Assembly: GCA_963921795.1 (NCBI GenBank)
Contig: OY997657.1
Span: 30,615,043 to 30,679,042, forward strand
DNA: 64,000 nucleotides
Source of the DNA: Nannobrachium achirus
Taxonomy: Eukaryota > Chordata > Actinopteri > Myctophiformes > Myctophidae
Reading direction: 5' to 3'
The notes beneath the pieces are model-generated. The model ran no database searches and was not told the DNA's origin. It was given only the letters and a program-made list of their open reading frames with translations. The position numbers and the translations under genes were made by a program. Positions 62,901-64,000 of the stretch are shown piece after piece. Numbering within the stretch: position 1 is the stretch's first letter; each line of letters begins with the position of its first letter.

Positions 62901-63255
62901 TGTCCCGCTTTTCCCAATGGCCAGCACGTCCCTCCCTGCACACTATTTAGTTAATGCCAAGATATTGGTGTTTTACTGCTGTTGTATACATTTTATTTGA
63001 ATATTAAATAATAATTGTATGATGATGAGATATTTTTTGCTGGCCTGATTCTAATGCTGTCGGTGGTGATGGCAGTGCTACAGAAGTGATTAATGATGCC
63101 AAATGTCCTTGTCTCCTCTCCAGTGCGAGGATGTCGTCCTGGAAAGATAGTCCAGATGACGGAGGCAGAGGTGCGGGGGCTCTGCATCAAGTCCAGGGAG
63201 ATCTTTCTCAGCCAGCCCATCCTCCTGGAGCTGGAAGCTCCCCTCAAGATATGTG
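56937..63255 (+). CDS. ppp1cb: serine/threonine protein phosphatase PP1-beta catalytic subunit, first two coding exons (partial)
   Basis: Exon 1 coding part is 56937-56988 ([17 protein letters not shown] plus one base). Exon 2 is 63124-63255 ([20 protein letters not shown] and onward to LKICG). Both splice sites are GT-AG and the phase-1 junction is kept. PP1-beta is the catalytic core of PP1 holoenzymes, including myosin phosphatase. The ELNVDS N-terminus and [15 protein letters not shown] distinguish the beta isoform from alpha and gamma. Exon 2 ends at the split glycine codon that opens the GDxHG metal-binding motif, so the whole metallophosphatase core lies beyond the window. Intron 1 is 6.1 kb and rich in repeats. 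The promoter is probably just upstream of 56937. Confidence 0.95.
57441..57925 (-). mobile_element. CAGTGGTG hAT-like fragment in ppp1cb intron 1
   Basis: On the minus strand it starts CAGTGGTGTAAAGTAACTT and follows the AAGTACATTTACTTAAGTAC pattern of the 4016-6537 element. It holds a very short hairpin copy (57633-57658). Confidence 0.65.
58324..58480. mobile_element. 157-bp MITE with long arms in ppp1cb intron 1
   Basis: ATTCATGGGTTGCATTTGTA at the left and its exact inverse at the right. The arms pair over about 70 bases with few mismatches. Confidence 0.8.
59120..59940. mobile_element. element with GGTCGC hairpins at both ends, copy 2
   Basis: It starts ACCAGTAAGACTCCCTAATC with a perfect 14-bp-stem hairpin (59140-59170, loop GTT) and ends with GTGTGACG units and a GCGACC-TTAC-GGTCGC hairpin (59922-59938). 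Inside are two TCTCCATATATGGAGA palindromes, a direct repeat of about 40 bases (59161-59200 and 59480-59519) and the minisatellite listed separately. Confidence 0.65.
59525..59757. repeat. minisatellite of GGTTGCTATGGTAAAC-type units
   Basis: Units of roughly 40-43 bases alternate GTTGGTTGCTAGGGTAAA and CATGGTTGCTATGGTAAACA. Each half resembles an imperfect RFX X-box palindrome. Confidence 0.8.
59941..63123. other. rest of ppp1cb intron 1
   Basis: Contains the diverged repeat 60060-60366, a possible TTAA element (60402-60956), a 35-bp palindrome (61002-61036), a 24-bp palindrome (62469-62492), a hairpin copy (62641-62680) and a GC-rich repeat fragment (62753-62945, GGCCGGCCTGGACCGGCC). No coding exon was seen. 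Confidence 0.5.
62641..62680. repeat. small hairpin element, short variant
   Basis: GTGAAAACAGCCAATCTGTG, then CTTGTAGATCTGCTGTTTTC. The outer arms pair (AGTGAAAACAG with CTGTTTTCACT) and the right arm keeps the family core. Confidence 0.55.
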
Positions 63256-64000
63256 GTCAGTAGTGGCCCACGCTGTTCTCAGTGTTGTGTAATGTGTGGT
63301 GTATCCCTACATGGTACAGACAAAGGAACTTTCCATTGTCTCAAGAGTTGAGCAGCACGTTTCTTTTAACTGCCACCCTCATACTTAAATCAGAACAATC
63401 TTGCAATCCTCTTTCTTCTTGACATTTTTTCACTCCCTTTGTTTTCCTCTCCTCTTTAGCTTCATTTCCTTCTATGTAATATCGTCATTTCTCTTGCACC
63501 ATTCATGTCACTTCCTCTGTATTTATTTCTCTTACATTATACAGGCCATGCAAATGTGCTTCTAAATTGAGTTAAGTGGTGCGGAAAAGAAATTTAGGTG
63601 GGTGATCTCAGAAAAACGATTTGAATTTAAAGTTGTGCACAAGCTCCTTTCCAATTTTATGGGTAATATGAATTGAATTTCTGGAATATGTTTTGATTAA
63701 TGAATGCACTATAGAATCCTGACTGAATTCTTGCCTACCTTCACATTTACGTCTATGGGTTTGCCGCTCTGACATCATGCTCTGACATCACGCTCTGGCT
63801 TCACTGTGATGTCACAGAATCCCTTTTATGCCCATATATTGAGTTCCCTGATGTCATCAATATTAATCCCAAATCTAACAGGACTTCATATGGTTATGCC
63901 CATATATGGAGGCCACATCGGCCACATACCACACTAACAGAATCCATATATGACAAAGACAGATGGCCAAGACAGCCCATATCAGTGTGGCTGGTTCTAC

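Noticed and set aside
62633-62950. 102- and 65-codon frames on opposite strands
   Set aside because: Both arise in a GC-rich repeat fragment (GGCCGGCC motifs); no family match.

Overview
This window is vertebrate nuclear DNA, almost certainly from a teleost fish. It has short GT-AG exons, long introns, many (CA/GT)n microsatellites, tRNA-derived SINEs and many small DNA transposons. The species cannot be named from the sequence alone. No prokaryotic, organellar or viral gene was recognised.

Four protein-coding genes can be assembled exon by exon. lclat1 (plus strand, coding 18005-25092) encodes a lysocardiolipin/lysophospholipid acyltransferase. ypel5 (minus strand, coding 30411-31518) encodes a 121-residue Yippee zinc protein. 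plb1 (plus strand, coding 38508-54978, 43 coding exons, 1097 residues) encodes a membrane-anchored phospholipase B with three tandem GDSL-type domains, the first of them degenerate. ppp1cb (plus strand, from 56937) encodes the PP1 beta catalytic subunit; only its first two coding exons are inside the window. These genes lie close together on human chromosome 2p23, so the block looks like conserved synteny. lclat1 and plb1 both act on phospholipids, but nothing here shows that the four genes are co-regulated.

Layout: 1-17950 has no recognisable coding exon. It holds microsatellites, two SINEs, a nest of transposons (4016-6537), a 1.45-kb element with 15-bp terminal inverted repeats (9179-10630), a composite TTAA element (12126-13284) and a further element (17185-17896). 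lclat1 follows, then an intergenic stretch with a tight pair of RFX X-box motifs (27385-27427), a minus-strand SINE near 28.7 kb, and ypel5. The 32-37.5 kb interval is a second transposon-rich block. plb1 fills 38.5-55 kb with several elements in its introns. ppp1cb intron 1 (57-63.1 kb) holds further repeats, a minisatellite and several palindromes.

The most unusual non-genic signals are: (1) a small hairpin sequence seen about twelve times, both in plb1 introns and inside other transposons; (2) a roughly 490-bp TTAA-flanked transposon in three copies that carries a promoter-like module (paired CCAAT, CRE-like and E2F-like sites) ahead of a short conserved reading frame; (3) an element found twice whose two ends both carry a GGTCGC hairpin. 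All coordinates were read by eye. Family names for repeats are inferences from their ends and target-site duplications.
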